Shown piece after piece: positions 34,184-46,158 of a DNA stretch of 64,000 bases; within the stretch, counting starts at the first letter, position 1, and every line of letters starts with the position of its first letter. Origin of the DNA: Adenophora triphylla var. japonica (Eukaryota; Streptophyta; Magnoliopsida; Asterales; Campanulaceae); contig JAFEMH010001480.1 in assembly GCA_022495995.1 (NCBI GenBank), positions 124,001-188,000 on the forward strand, in the 5' to 3' direction. A program made the position numbers and the translations under genes. A model generated the notes under the pieces. The model made no database searches and was not told the DNA's origin. It saw only the letters and a list, made by a program, of their open reading frames with translations.

Positions 34184-35149
34184 CCAAACACTGTTCTCGG
34201 TCAGCAGGGGCTTCCATACACTTTTCCATACCTTGTGATTCTTATACTCTCCCAAAAGAGTCAAACCCAAAAGCAAGAGTGTCATACACAAATTCGGGAT
34301 CCATTCCCACCTTCGAAAGACGTGCCCCTGCACATAAACATTTCCGAGTCTTGTCCAGCGACTGATTGACTGCGGTTTGAAATGATGGATGCCTCCTTGA
34401 CCGCAAGATGACTCTGTCTGCGATAAAGCTGCATGGAATTTCTTCAAGCTGGGGCTTTGGTTAAGGTATCCCTCAGGCTCTCCTTACCAAATTTCCCTCC
34501 AGGTTTGCTTTGCACTATCAACTGGGGCTTCATCAAGCCGGGATCATTCTCTGCACATTCTCTGCTGCTTGCCGTCTCGGATGCGCGACACACTTTGTTC
34601 TCACCAGCAACAGACCTATTGCAACCAGTACTCCCGGGAGCGTCCCCAACTTGCCTAAGCTGCACCATATCATCCATCACTCATACATTTTCCCACCTCA
34701 TGGGAGAGGGTCCACCCCATCATAAACACTTATGTTCCATACACGATCCCTCATAGCACAACTGCTACATGCATACCCGCTCGCCAAGCCATGCAAAACC
34801 CTCACTTCCTTTCCATCCCCAGCTGAGATGGACTTGTGCAACAAAAGATTAATAATGCATAAGCAAAATTTCAAATCAAGCGAATAAAATGCAAAGTGCC
34901 TAGTAGTGTTGTGTTTTTCCCCCCCACAGGGTGCAATAATCAAGTGATCATAATCTGATCGTGAGGGCTGCTCCTCAAATCACAATCTATAAAAGGAGTT
35001 CAAATCCTGCAGGTGGCATATTCTGCCTCTATCATCGTCATCAGGCCCGCCACCTTCAGACTCATCAGCACTGTCGAAAAGAGCCTCAGCTGCCCAGTCT
35101 CCAAGCATTGCTCGTCAAAAGATGTTTCAGATGCCCATCAGATTTAGCA

Positions 35150-35960
35150 AATTGCCCGTGTTGGACGGAAGGATTATCATTTCCCGTGTTGGGCGGAAGT
35201 ATTATCAGTTCCCGTGTTGGATGGAGAATTATCATAAATTGCCCGTGTTGGACGAAAGATTATCATCATTTCCCGTGTCGGATGAAAGGTTTATCAAAAT
35301 TCCTATGTAGGACGGAAGGTTCACCAAATTCCCGTGTCGGACGGAAGGTACATTTTAAATTTCCCGTGTTGGACGGAAGGATTATCATTTCCCGTGTTGG
35401 ACGGAAGGATTATCATTGCCCGTGTTGGACGGAAGGATTATCATTTCCCGTGTTGGACGGAAGGATTATCATTGCCCGTGTTGGACGGAAGGATTATCAT
35501 TTACCGTGTTGGACGAAAGGATTATCATTTCCCGTGTTGGACGGAAGGATTATAATTTCCCATGTTGGACGGAAGGTTCATCAAATTCATGTGTTGGACG
35601 GAAGCAAACCATCGGGTTCCCGTGTTGGATGGAAGCAAACCATCAAATTCCTGTGTTGGACGGAAGCAAACCATCAAATTCCTGTTTTGGACGAAAGCAA
35701 ACCATCAGATTCCCATGTTGGACGGAAGCAAACCATCAAATTCCTGTGTTGGACGGAAGCAAATCATCAGTTTCCCGTGTTCGACAGGAGCAAACCATTA
35801 GATTCCCGTTTTGGACGGAGATTCCTCATCAGAGTACCCGTGTTGGACGAAATCTTCCTCATCAAATCCCGCATCAGACAGCAAGTTACCATCAAGGCTC
35901 GTGTTGGACGGAAGATCATCAAGAGCCCGTGTTGGACGGAGACTTACCACCAGCAACAGT
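35150..35960 (+). repeat. CCCGTGTTGGACGG minisatellite (element A)
   Basis: About 25 units. In the middle the unit is 28 bp (ATTATCATTT, then CCCGTGTTGGACGGAAGG); further right it lengthens to about 31 bp with AAGCAAACCATC. Long open frames through it are repeat artefacts, since 28 is not a multiple of three. Confidence 0.92.
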
Positions 35961-36224
35961 TGCAGCCTAAGACCCTCCGGCAGCTACATCCACCCCTGCA
36001 AGTAAAATAACCAACTGAGCACCATCAAATCTTAAGGACTGCCCCTTGAAGCAAAAACAGAGATAAAGGTCGCAAATCCGTCAGTCTCCCCAAAGCAACG
36101 TTCATTAGTATCATCGACCCTCCCGCCTAAGCGTCAGCAAAACTTCGCTCCCTAGCAAGCGAAACTCCTGTCCTACCAAGCAAAGTTCCTGACCCCAAAG
36201 TCAACCAACCATCAACAGAGGCCG

Positions 36225-36620
36225 TCCCATACTCGGCAGAAGCAACAAGGCATCAACAACAGTGGTCTAAGCCCCTCCGACAATCGATACCACCAACAAT
36301 GATAGTAGCATCAGACCCCCCGGCAGCTACACCTATCCCCAGCAGAATCAACAGTAGCGTGAGTCCCCTGGCAGCTACCCCTCACCAACACTCAGTGGTA
36401 TGAGTCCCTCCGGCATCCATGACCCTCAGCGGTGGACTAAGACCCCCCGGCAGCCACACCAGCGGTAGCATGAGACCCTCCAGCAGCTACTCGCCACCAC
36501 TAGTTGCAGCATGAGTCCCTCCGATAGCTACAACCTTTCACCAGTGGTAGCATGAGACCCTCCGGCAGCTACTCACCACCTACAGTAACATCAGTCCCTT
36601 CGGTAGCTACAGGTAAGCAC
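36225..36620 (+). repeat. Second minisatellite (CCTCCGGCAGCTAC) of element A
   Basis: Degenerate units near 45-60 bp with GTAGCATGAGACCCTCC and GGCAGCTAC. It lies between the first array and the second stem-loop. Confidence 0.8.
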
Positions 36621-36680
36621 ATCAAAGGCATGAAAGCACATCTCTACTCTTTCTTGCTTCTTGTCAGTTTTGTTTCTGAA

Positions 36681-36717
36681 CTACAATTTGGCTTGATTCC
36701 GTCTTAGGGATACGTAG
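36681..36717 (+). ncRNA. Conserved stem-loop motif, copy 2 (element A)
   Basis: GAACTACA ... TACGTAGG with an inner TTCC/GGGA pairing. The G counterpart (54844-54884, minus) has CTACG ... CGTAG with an inner TCCC/GGGA. It lies between the minisatellites and the 3' LTR in both. Confidence 0.5.
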
Positions 36718-36860
36718 GAATCCTTTCTCCAAAGGTCCAGCAATCCGATCTCCCCAGATCACTGTCCAGCCCTCTGCCTTATCCCTTGCTGCTCATTGGG
36801 ATTGGGTCTTATTTTATCGACAACCTCACTTCTTCCAAAAGTGACGTTGCCGAGGGGCTC

Positions 36861-38467
36861 TGTAAGTACGCCAATTCAATTCCCAACCCTTTATAGGTGC
36901 ATTTTAATATGATAAAATTGCACTAGGGGGCATTTTGGTAAATTCCTGGTCTATTCTGAGACTTCCGGAAACATTTCATAAGTTTCTCGCGAAGGAAGTA
37001 CCTTTTGGTACTTTGCTCGTGCTAAAGGACCTACAGGGAATTAACTGCTTTAGACTTTTAAGGTATTAATTCAGAATATTCCAGAAGCAGCATTTGGCGC
37101 CAAAAACAGTTATTGCTTGCTTAAGTCGTGCGACAAATCGAAGCATGGAAAGTGGATGCATGAAGTCGTGCGACACAACATGACCACCAACAGCAGCTAT
37201 AAATAGGACCTCTGCCTCTCATTTTGGGATCCCAATTCCACTCCCTAAGGTCACTCTGTAGAAATTTTGCCAGAACCTCTCTCTCTCCTCCTTCCATAAC
37301 AACATACACACCAAACTCCTCCTAATTCCCTTCCAATTCCTTCATCCCTCATACATAAACCACCTACTTACCTTCATACAACCAACACCACTTGAAGATC
37401 CGAGGACTAGCACCCCATCTGTGCTCAATCTCACGTCCAAAAGCTGAATTGAAGACCAATACACCTAACTTGGTGTATTGGTGGTGGATCTACAAGGGTA
37501 ACGATTCCCTCCATCCCTCTCTCTCTCATTTACTTGCTTCATTGCAATCCCCATCCCTCCACTTGATAATCAGGCTCCATCCACCTCCGATTTTCAAGTG
37601 GCAACTGCCATCTCTCTGTTTAAATTGTTTGGTTGATATAATTGATGTTCATAATGTGATCCATTGGTTTTTGTGGATTGATTGCCAAGGGAGTGTGGAT
37701 CTCCCATATCCACATCCCTTGGTCAATCCCTTATTGATTCGTAATTATCTGAATTGAATGGTTGCATTAGCTTGATCTAATTTCGTCTCTATTGGATTGA
37801 ATTGCAAATTTGTGAGGTTTCTGCAGATGGTAAACATGTGTCACGCGACACACTTGGACATGAGGAGTCCTGTGTCACGCGACACATCGTGTCCATCTGC
37901 AGAGATCATCCTTCAGTTGTAAGTTGTTTTATCTAGTTTGATTATCATTCTAAACAGAGCATGGATCTTCAATATCCACACTCATTTGGAGTGATTGGAT
38001 AGATCTGTTTCAATTCAATGATTGATTTTGTAAAACCTCTGCAAAGTGTCTTGTAGTGCCACGCGACATAACTGACCCATCAGGTCCTGTGTCACGCGAC
38101 ACAACAAGCCCTCTACAGCAGGTTCAGTTTCAGTTGTAATCTTTGTTCCTCTTAGTTATAAGTGGGATGTGGCCTCCCACAGTAAAAGGCTCACAAGTTG
38201 TAATTCTACTTGTTGATTAATAAAATGAAGCATTAAAATGCATTTTACACATATCTTGTCACATACACTTTGCACACACTTATTGAATGTCTTGAATTTT
38301 GAACATAGAAAGACTCGTCTACGGACGAGGCGTGTTGGGTGAACTCTTAGTTCTTCCCAACACGTAACCTGACCCCCGAACCCATTTTCTCAATAAAAGG
38401 TTTTCAATGTTTCCTTAAAAACGGCGTGACGACTCCCTATTTTTTTTATTCGGCGAGCGTTCATTCA
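36861..38467 (+). repeat. 3' LTR of element A (full length)
   Basis: 1607 bp, TGTAAGTACG ... CATTCA. Two AGTCGTGCGACA words (37124, 37164) lie before the TATA box at 37198-37205. GTGTCACGCGACAC occurs at 37838, 37872 and 38089, with a variant at 38056. The double hairpin is at 38314-38363. Followed by the GCGGA target duplication. Confidence 0.94.
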
Positions 38468-38698
38468 GCGGATAGGAAGGAGACTAATGGGAAGGTCGAA
38501 CGAAACTACAATACTCTTCGGCCGTTGTCCCAGAATTTGCTCGACCAACGGCCTTTCGTATGTTTCAAATTGCCCACATTGGACAAGTATTCATGTGCGA
38601 CCAATGCCTTAAATCATATGCAGCATTTCGAGGCCACAATGTGCTTGGTCTCCTTTGAGGGCGACATAATGTGCAAGGCACTCACTAGCACATTCAGT
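38468..38698 (+). pseudogene. Element F gag, capsid part
   Basis: Continues the gag frame of 13264-14084 after element A: ADRKETNGK, then FKLPTLDKYSCATNALNHM and MCKALTSTF, the start of a Tat-type gag capsid domain. Truncated at 38698 by copia element E. Confidence 0.82.
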
Positions 38699-40290
38699 TG
38701 TTGGCGTAATGCCTTAGGCGTTTAGTTATGTTTGACTTATAACTTAAACCGCTATGTAATCGTCTTTATCATTTATTATAGAGAATGTTTATTTGGCTTA
38801 TTATATGTTTGCATGTTTATTATAATAACCCGTGTCCCTAGTTATTGTGAATAACTAGTATAAGTTGGTAATGGATAATCATGGAGATGATTATATGCAT
38901 GTGATGCACATTACACTTATGGGTACTTGCTAGTGAACAAGTACTGGACATGACCTACCGATGAGATTTATGACATGGTTTATAGTCATATATGTCATGA
39001 TTAAATCTCATGATAGTCGTGTTATTGAATCCTTCGTACCTGAGATTATCATCGTCTTCCACATGATGAACATCGTGTTTGATATAGTCTAACACTATCT
39101 TTAATAGGATAGCAATAAGGGCTATATTGGCACGATTGGATTCTTGTAGGGAAGAATGATAAGTCAAGATAGGATTTGTCTCTCTCGTTGAGAGATATGT
39201 TTGATTGGGCCCATCGATAAATAGTGTTGATGAAATGTGTGGCCACACTCAAGAGATTTGATAGAGATCAAATGCACTTGGATCATCAATATATTCGGAA
39301 TCGAGAAAGCATTGAACAAGATGAGTTGACATGGACCATGACTCATGTTCAATATGACATCATGGACAAAGGGATTGTGACATTTGATCTATCGAAAAAT
39401 CAAGCTTTGATGTTATATTAATTGGGTGGATGTAATGGTTTTCTAGAAACCACTTATGTCTTGTGAGGTCAATGTTTCGACTCACTACCAACATAAATAT
39501 AATTCCTAAAGGGTCACACACAAAGAATGGATTGAAAAATGGTTCAAAATTGGAAATTGGGATATGAGGCTGTTGCACGACCGAGCAGATTAAAGGACAA
39601 GCCCGTGCAAAGCGTTTACACGGCCTTGCGTTGTAATCTGGAGCGCACGTGCAAGTTGAATGGAGCGGTCGTGCAAGTTTGTAGACATGCCCGTGCAAGA
39701 GGTTGCACAATCGTGCAAACTTAAGTGCACGGCCGTGCATGTTGACAAATCAGCAGATCCGATTTTGAATTGGATTAGGACTCTTCTCTCTAAAGGTTAG
39801 GGATATTTACAATGTATAAATAGGACCCTTCTCCCAGCCAATGGACAAACATTTTTTGAGTTTTAGAAACACAAAAACATTGATTTTTATTGAGAATCAA
39901 AAATCAAAACACCCAATCAATTCCATAATCAGCCATTGATCGTTGAATATCGATTCAACAATCGAAGGATCATCTAGCAATCCTATAAGAAGAGTTCATG
40001 GTTCGTTCTTGTGTGGATCACCTTAGAGGGAGGTTACTTTATCTCCTAAATCTTGAAGATCTCCATTGTTGATTCATCACCAAGGTAGAACAAGGAAGAA
40101 GAAGATCCAAGTTTCATCAAACGGTTTAAAGATTCAATCTTTGAGATTCGTTTTGAACAACATAAATCGCATTAAGGTATGTAAATCTATTTCATATGTT
40201 TCTAATCCCTTCATGATAGACGGATTCTAGGCTAGGGTTTTGATGATTTATAAAGTTTTTTCGCTGCGTTTGTAATCCCAAAACCTAACA
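38699..40290 (+). repeat. 5' LTR of copia element E
   Basis: TGTTGGCGTAATG ... AACCTAACA, 1592 bp. Six CGTGCA words plus two reverse copies lie at 39574-39739, just before TATAAATA at 39816-39823. Confidence 0.85.
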
Positions 40291-40291
40291 G

Positions 40292-40303
40292 TGGTATCAG
40301 AGC
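40292..40303 (+). promoter_or_regulatory. Element E primer-binding site
   Basis: TGGTATCAGAGC, complement of plant initiator tRNA-Met, one base after the LTR. Confidence 0.95.
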
Positions 40304-41166
40304 CGTGTTTATCATGATTAGGATTGAAATTGGAATGCTAAATTTAATTTGATTAAATGCTTTACATGCTATATGAAATAGATCTATGATTTTATGTGTA
40401 TTGTTTTATGAAAACAATTATATGTGATATGCCATGGTCATGATTTATAATCGATTAATATGATTAGTCTCTTACATAGGGTTATTGGCCTGTTTAATAT
40501 GATTAAAGTAGATTTGTAATTTCTCAAAATTGAATCAAAGTGTTTGTTTGAAATTTTGTGAAGTCCTATGTTCATGATTATGTACACATACGTTTCATGT
40601 TACAACTATGTGATGTTTGTTACCATGTGAAAACCTTCTTAAATGTTTAAGTTTTATGCCACCCCTTGATTAGAACACTTGTGATATTTTAGGGTATTTT
40701 GATGTAGTTTCGACTCAGCTGGGTGCATCATTATATCTTAATTTGTGATCAAGACGAGATAATGGTTGATGTAGTTTTGACTCAGTTAGGTGCATCATTC
40801 CATGTCTCATACATTTGAAAAATGTTTTGACTTAATTGGTGCTTTCAAATGAGATTTGACCCAAGGCATAGATGATATTTAAAACATGTTTTTGACATAT
40901 GATGTCTAAGGGGATCTCATAAAAGATCTAAGTGTCATATATGATATGATTGATGTTTTCTACCTAAATAACTTGATTTCGGGCATTGACTCAGTTAAAC
41001 CAAAATCAAGTGAAATATGGATCTTAGCCTACTATGATTATATGATACATGTTTGTATTTGAAGGTGTATAATTTAGTGGGAGTATTTATGAAATATATT
41101 ATTTGCTCTTAGATGATAAATGCGTTGATACTTATATGTTTATTGTTTGCATATTTTATTGTAGTA
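40304..41166 (+). other. Leader of element E
   Basis: AT-rich noncoding leader. GATGTAGTTTYGACTCAG occurs twice (about 40700 and 40768), each followed by TAGGTGCATCATT-like sequence: a short direct repeat. Confidence 0.65.
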
Positions 41167-41991
41167 ATGGCAACTCACAATAATGAGCCCATGTCACTGC
41201 GATCCGTCCTTGAGAAGGACAAGCTCGAAGAGAACGGTACAAACTATTCTGATTGGATCAGAGGCCTAAGTATTGTTTTTAGGCAAGAGAAGAAAATGTA
41301 CGTTCTTAACAAACCCATTCCACCTCCACCTGCTGCCAATGCTTCAATGGCAGATAAGGATGCTCACAAGAAACATACTGATGATTCTAATAATGTGACA
41401 TGCCTTATGCTTGCCACCATCTGTAAGGCACTTCAGAAGGACCTTGAACACATGGAAGCTGCTTTTGATCTAGCCGAGCGCTTAAAGGAAATGTTCCAAG
41501 TGCAAGCTAAACAAGAAATGTATGATGTGGTAAAGGCCCTAAATGCATGCAAGATGCAAGAGGGGCAGTCGGTTGGTGCTCATGTCCTTAAGATGAAGGG
41601 TTTCATTGAGCGTCTCGAAAGGCTTGGAAATTCGATGAGTTTGGAACTCGCCACGGATACGATATTGAATTCATTGCCTAAAAGTTATGGTCATTTTATA
41701 ATGCACTATCACATGAGTGGCATGGATAAGAATCTCTCGGAATTGCATGCGATGCTTAAGACCGCAGAGAAGAATATCAAGAAGCCCGGAACAACAAATG
41801 TGTTAATGGTTAACAAAGGTAAAGGGTTCAAGAAAGATGGCAAGGGTAAAGCAAGTGTTGCTAAACCTAAAGCAAAAGTTGTCGTTGCCGAAGAGGCTCC
41901 CAAGGTATCTCAAAAGGATGCGATTTGCTACCATTGCCAAGAAGTTGGTCATTGGAAGCGAAATTGCAAGGCTTATAAGGAAGGCCTATAG
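41167..41991 (+). CDS. Element E copia Gag
   Basis: Start at the ATG at 41167 (MATHNNEPMSLRSVLEKDKL); an upstream in-frame codon would extend it into the leader. The gag domain spans most of the 274 residues (NYSDWIRGLSIVFRQEKKMY, LKEMFQVQAKQE). It ends in an intact CCHC zinc knuckle CYHCQEVGHWKRNC and basic residues. It forms particles around element RNA. A single TAG at 41989-41991 separates it from pol in the same frame. Confidence 0.9.
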   Translation: MATHNNEPMSLRSVLEKDKLEENGTNYSDWIRGLSIVFRQEKKMYVLNKPIPPPPAANASMADKDAHKKHTDDSNNVTCLMLATICKALQKDLEHMEAAFDLAERLKEMFQVQAKQEMYDVVKALNACKMQEGQSVGAHVLKMKGFIERLERLGNSMSLELATDTILNSLPKSYGHFIMHYHMSGMDKNLSELHAMLKTAEKNIKKPGTTNVLMVNKGKGFKKDGKGKASVAKPKAKVVVAEEAPKVSQKDAICYHCQEVGHWKRNCKAYKEGL

Positions 41992-43362
41992 GTGAAGAAA
42001 AGCAATACAATTGCTTCTGATTCAGGTATCTATATGATAGATATTTTCCTTTCTATTTCTAGCTCATGGGTATTGGATACCGGATGTGGATCTCACATTT
42101 GTTTAAATGTGCAGGGACTAAGGAATAGGAAGCTACTCAAACAAGGTGAAGTTGACCTACGTGTGGGTAATGGAGCAAGAGTTGTTGCATTAGCCGTAGG
42201 GACATATGATGTAACTTTACCTAGTGACTTAGTACTTGTTTTGAACAATTGTTACTATGTTCCGGATTTGAGTAGAAATATTATTTTTGCTTCTTGTTTG
42301 GATAATGAAGGTTTTAGGTTTCTTATTGAGAATAATAAATTTTCTATTTATTTAAATGATATGCTTTATTGTATTGCAAATTCATTTAATGACCTTTATA
42401 TTCTTGATGTTGATGAGAAAGAAGATAATGTTGAAGATATTTATCATATGGATAAGAAGTCTAAACCGAATGACGTGAACAACTCGTTCATGTGGCATTG
42501 CCGGCTTGGTCATATAAATGAGAAACGCATTTCTAAACTCCATAAGGATGGTATGTTAGACTCATATGATTATAAATCATATGAGATATGCGAGTCTTGT
42601 TTATTGGGAAAAATGACCAAACCACCCTACACTAAGAGTAGTGAAAGGGATAGTGACTTATTGGGCCTAATACATACCGATGTATGTGGACCAATGAGCA
42701 GCATTGCTAGGGGAGGATTTCGGTATTTCATTACATTCACCGATGACTTATCTAGATATGGCTATGTCTATCTGATGAAGTCCAAAAGTGAATCATTTGA
42801 GATGTTTAGAACATTTCAAAATGAAGTACAAAATCAACTTGGCAAAACTATTAAAGCACTTCGATCCGATCGTGGTGGAGAATATTTGAGCCAAGAGTTT
42901 GACAATCATCTCAAAAACTGTGGAATTGTTTCAGAGTTGACTCCACCCAGAACACCACAATGGAATGGTGTATCCGAGAGGAGGAATAGAACCTTATTAG
43001 ATATGGTTCGTTCGATGATGAGTCAAGTTGACCTTCCTATTTTCTTTTGGGGACATGCATTAGAGACTGCTGCGTTTACACTGAACATAGTCCCTACTAA
43101 ATCGGCTCCTAAGACCCCAAATGAGATATGGCATGGAAGAAAACCTAGTTTGTCTTTCATGAAGATTTGGGGTTGCGAAGCTTATGTGAAGAGACTTGTC
43201 TCTGATAAGTTAGCACCTAAATTCGACAAGGTTATTTTCGTTGGTTACCCTAAGGAAACCAAATGGTATTACTTTTACAACCATAATGAGAACAAAGTGT
43301 TTGTTTCTCAATATGGTACTTTTCTTGAGAAACAGTTTCTCAATAAAGGAACTAGTGGGAGT
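41992..43362 (+). pseudogene. Element E protease and integrase
   Basis: Same frame as gag, after one TAG. The protease motif WVLDTGCGSHI is near residue 27. The integrase zinc region runs WHCRLGHINEKR ... CESCLLGK. The catalytic triad is D in IHTDVCGPM, D in ALRSDRGGEYL and E in NGVSERRNR, and the C-terminal part follows (WGCEAYVKRL). All catalytic residues are intact, so this was a working element. At about 43362 the frame passes without a break into gypsy RT. Confidence 0.92.
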
Positions 43363-44833
43363 AAGTGTGTCTTTGGGGTAGCTGCTGGCAAGTTCTTGGG
43401 GTTCATGGTATCTCAGAGGGGTATTGAAGCAAATTCGAAAAAGATAAAGGCTTTGGTCGAGATGCAAGAACCAACATGCATTAAGGAGGTGCAATGACTG
43501 AATGGTAGGGTGGTAGCATTGGGGCGCTTCATAGCCAAATCGGTAGAAAGATCTCTCCCCTTCTTCAAAACTTTGAGGGGGACGAAAAACTTTGAATGGA
43601 TGACCGAATGTTCATCTTTGTTCCAATAGCTTAAGGAATACCTCGCTTCTCCCCCATTACTGAGTAGCCCATTCCAAGGAGAGAGTTTATATGTCTATCT
43701 ATCAGTCGAAGATCGAGCTGTGGTAGCAGTGTTGGTCAGAGAGGAAAGCGGGTTTCAAAAACCAATTTATTATGTGAACAAGGCCTTGTCCGACGTTGAA
43801 GGAAGATATTACAATGCTGAGAAAGTGGCCTACGCCTTGGTGATTGTGGCTAGAAAATTATAGGCGTATTTCTCAGCTCACCCCATTGTCGTGCTAACAA
43901 ATGCTCCGTTGAGGAAGATATTTCACAAGCCGGAGAGTTCAGTTCGATTGCTCAACTGGTCCATCGAGCTAACAGAATTTGACATTGAGTACAGACCTCG
44001 AAAGGCCTTGAAAGCTAAACCTTTGGCAGAATTTTTGGTCGAGCTAACGTTCACCAAAGAAGAAAGCAAAGAGAGCACCCAAAAGAGAGCGTGAAAGGGA
44101 AAGGAAAGTCAAACCAGCAGGCAGTCAGTTTGCCCGATGATTGCTGGAAGGTTTACTCAGACGGGTCTGCTACTAAGAACGTCAGTGGAGCTGGAATTGT
44201 CTTAATCGAACCAGAGACGGGTAAGGTCTATGAAGAAGCCCTTAGTTCAAGTTCCAGGCCTCCAACAACCAGGCCGAATATGAGGCCTTGATCGCAGCAG
44301 TAGAGTATGCCAGATGTTTTGGTGCGATCAAAATCGTAGCCTACTGTGATTCTCAATTGATAGTGAGCCAAATCAAGGGAGAATATGAACTACTCAATCC
44401 CATTCTAATCAAATACTGTGAGCTAGTGAAGAAGCTGGTCCAAGACTTGGAATTTTGGGAAATGCAATGGGTAGGCCATGAAGATAATTAATTGGCCGAC
44501 CAACTGTCCAAACTGGCCACATCAGACGAGCAAACTGGGGAACCGATCTCATACTTAGAGCATCCAGCATATGAAAGAGTGCAGGTTCTATGCTCGGTCG
44601 ACAGCTACAACTGTTAGATTGACGAGATGAAGGCCTACATAGAAACAGGCGAGCTACCCGCTGATGAACAATAGGCCAGAGCGATTAAGAAGAAGTCCCA
44701 AAGGTTTACCATATATGGAGATGCACTATTCAGAAGATCTTTCATAAAACCATTATTGAGGTGCGTTCATCCTATAGAGGTTACCCAACTCTTGCACGAG
44801 GTACACTGTGGGGTGTGGGGTGGACACCCGGGG
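43363..44833 (+). pseudogene. Element F RT end, RNase H, second RNase H and integrase start
   Basis: Begins KCVFGVAAGKFLGFMVSQRG, matching element 1's RT. It continues through the RNase H linker (LPFFKTLRG, SPFQGESLYVYL, QKPIYYVNKALSDVEGRYY) with stops at 43495-43497, near 43629 and near 43861. The second RNase H is at about 44130-44490 (YSDGSATKNVSGAGIVL, then a frameshift, then YEALIAAVEYA). Integrase starts (ALFRRSFIKPLLRCVHP ... GVWGGHPG) and is cut at 44833 by element C. Confidence 0.9.
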
Positions 44834-45050
44834 TGTAAGTACCCCAATCTGGGTCGTTAATGTTCCGTCAGCCCAAATTATTGATTTATAATCATTTAGG
44901 GGCATTTTGGACATTACTTTGACAATTTGAATGAGGAAGGACCTCTTAGGAATAAAAAATGGACAATTACCTCGATGGAAACCTGTCATTTCCAAGAAGC
45001 CAAAACTGCCAAAACTGCTTTCTGCAAATAACAGGCACGCTACTTAGGTC

Positions 45051-45094
45051 ATCCGCGCAGACAAGATTGCACCTACAGTCTTGTCCACGCGGAT
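45051..45094 (+). promoter_or_regulatory. Inverted repeat before the TATA box of LTR C
   Basis: ATCCGCGCAGACAAGA (45051-45066) pairs with TCTTGTCCACGCGGAT (45079-45094), 14 of 16 positions. The TATA box follows at 45116. Confidence 0.7.
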
Positions 45095-46115
45095 AAGATC
45101 AGCATCCAGGCAACATATAAATACAGCCCTTCTCCCCCAGTTTAACAAGGCTGAAAAATACCCAAGAAATTCGAAAACCTACTGTTATAATGCCAAAACT
45201 CATCCCCAACTAGTCCTTCACACCTTCAAAATTCAAAATCCAACACCAAATCCAACCTCAAATCCATCTCAAACTACCCTTAAGACTTGAAATCCCTCAA
45301 TCCCTAAACAACAAACCAAGAAACAATTGGTAAACCCTTACCTCCCTTACTCAAATCTCCTTCATCCATGCATATTTTTCATATATAAATGATGTAGCTT
45401 AGTTTCTTCACTTGCTTGCTCATCCCCTTCCCCTCTTGTCCCAAGGATCCAAGAGGATCTCCATGGAGTTCATCTCCATGGATGATTCTCTACATGGATC
45501 CACATTTTATTTATGCATTTCCCCTTTGTCCTTTTTTTATTAACAAGTTCTTGTTTGTTACTTGCTTTCTTGACCTAAATATGGTCATCTTGGAGTCAAT
45601 CTCCATAGATGATCATTTCAAATGGTCCACATTATTTACATTCCTGGCAAATTCCCCTCCCCATGTCTAAGATGCTCACCTTGGAACACTTTCCTTGGAT
45701 GAACATCATCTAGACTTACAAAATAGGTCACACAAGAAGTAGGAGATACACTTGAGTATAGATCTCAAGGATGGTCATCTTATGACCACCATAGAGATCT
45801 TCCTCTAAAAGTTGATATATCTTGACCTATCCCTTGTCAATTTACTTTCATGTCAAATTCTCCTTTTCCCTAGCAAATGAAATGCTCACAAAGTCCTAAC
45901 GTACCCCCAGGATGACTTGATTAAGTGGATTCATCACTTATAACCACTAATAAAAGTCTAGGGAAAGAGAGGACAAGCATGAATGCCAAAATCCAAATCC
46001 CCATTTACTTTCTGTTTTACAGTTGCAATTCCAGTTAAGTCCTGTAAATCCAGTTAACTTTCTGGAAATTACAGTGACTAAACTGGAAACTGTAAAATAT
46101 TGACATTGCAGCCCT

Positions 46116-46158
46116 ATCTGCGTGGATAAGATTGCACTGCAGTCTTGTCCACGTAGAT
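46116..46158 (+). promoter_or_regulatory. Second inverted repeat of the same type in LTR C
   Basis: ATCTGCGTGGATAAGA (46116-46131) pairs with TCTTGTCCACGTAGAT (46143-46158), 14 of 16 positions. The loop TTGCACTGCAG resembles that of the first copy. Confidence 0.7.

Larger units (their letters stand above)
34184..36860 (+). other. Element A 3' noncoding region, second part
   Basis: Continues element A after D. The first 150 bp match C near 51460-51640 and G near 56640-56840 (minus). Two minisatellites follow, then the second stem-loop (36681-36717), and the purine tract CGAGGGGCTC (36851-36860) that borders the 3' LTR and matches G. Confidence 0.8.
14085..38467 (+). mobile_element. Gag-only LTR element A (non-autonomous, Tat-like), hosting element D
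   Basis: Bounded by related LTRs (14085-15146 and 36861-38467) and flanked by GCGGA on both sides. Contains a PBS, a leader, a broken gag and long noncoding DNA; no protease, RT or integrase is found. After removing the 14-kb element D, the element is about 10.3 kb. The layout fits non-autonomous gag-bearing LTR elements (TR-GAG or LARD type) that depend on proteins of relatives. Element G (minus strand) is a second member and C a cousin. Confidence 0.92.
38699..43362 (+). mobile_element. Ty1/copia element E, 3' half missing
   Basis: LTR (38699-40290), PBS, gag and the protease-integrase part of pol are present. The RT, RNase H and 3' LTR are lost at a junction near 43362, where the sequence turns into gypsy RT. 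Inserted in the gag of F; the left flank is TCAGT, but no right flank exists. Confidence 0.9.
12584..44833 (+). mobile_element. Tat-type Ty3/gypsy element F, broken by nested insertions
   Basis: Pieces in order: LTR to 13201, PBS, gag to 14084, [element A], gag 38468-38698, [element E, then a deletion], RT end to integrase start 43363-44833, [element C]. Removing A and one copy of its target duplication joins the gag frame exactly (ATG GAG GCG GAT AGG AAG). The RT part has the Tat FGVxAGKFLGFMV signature and the second RNase H. That the 3' pieces come from the same copy as the LTR and gag is inferred from order and lineage. The 3' end lies beyond the window or within unseen sequence. Confidence 0.75.

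Noticed and set aside
34961..36010. A 349-codon open frame with repeated CWTEG and VGRK words
   Set aside because: It runs through the 28-31 bp minisatellite of element A. All frames are open there, and the unit length is not a multiple of three, so it is not a protein gene.
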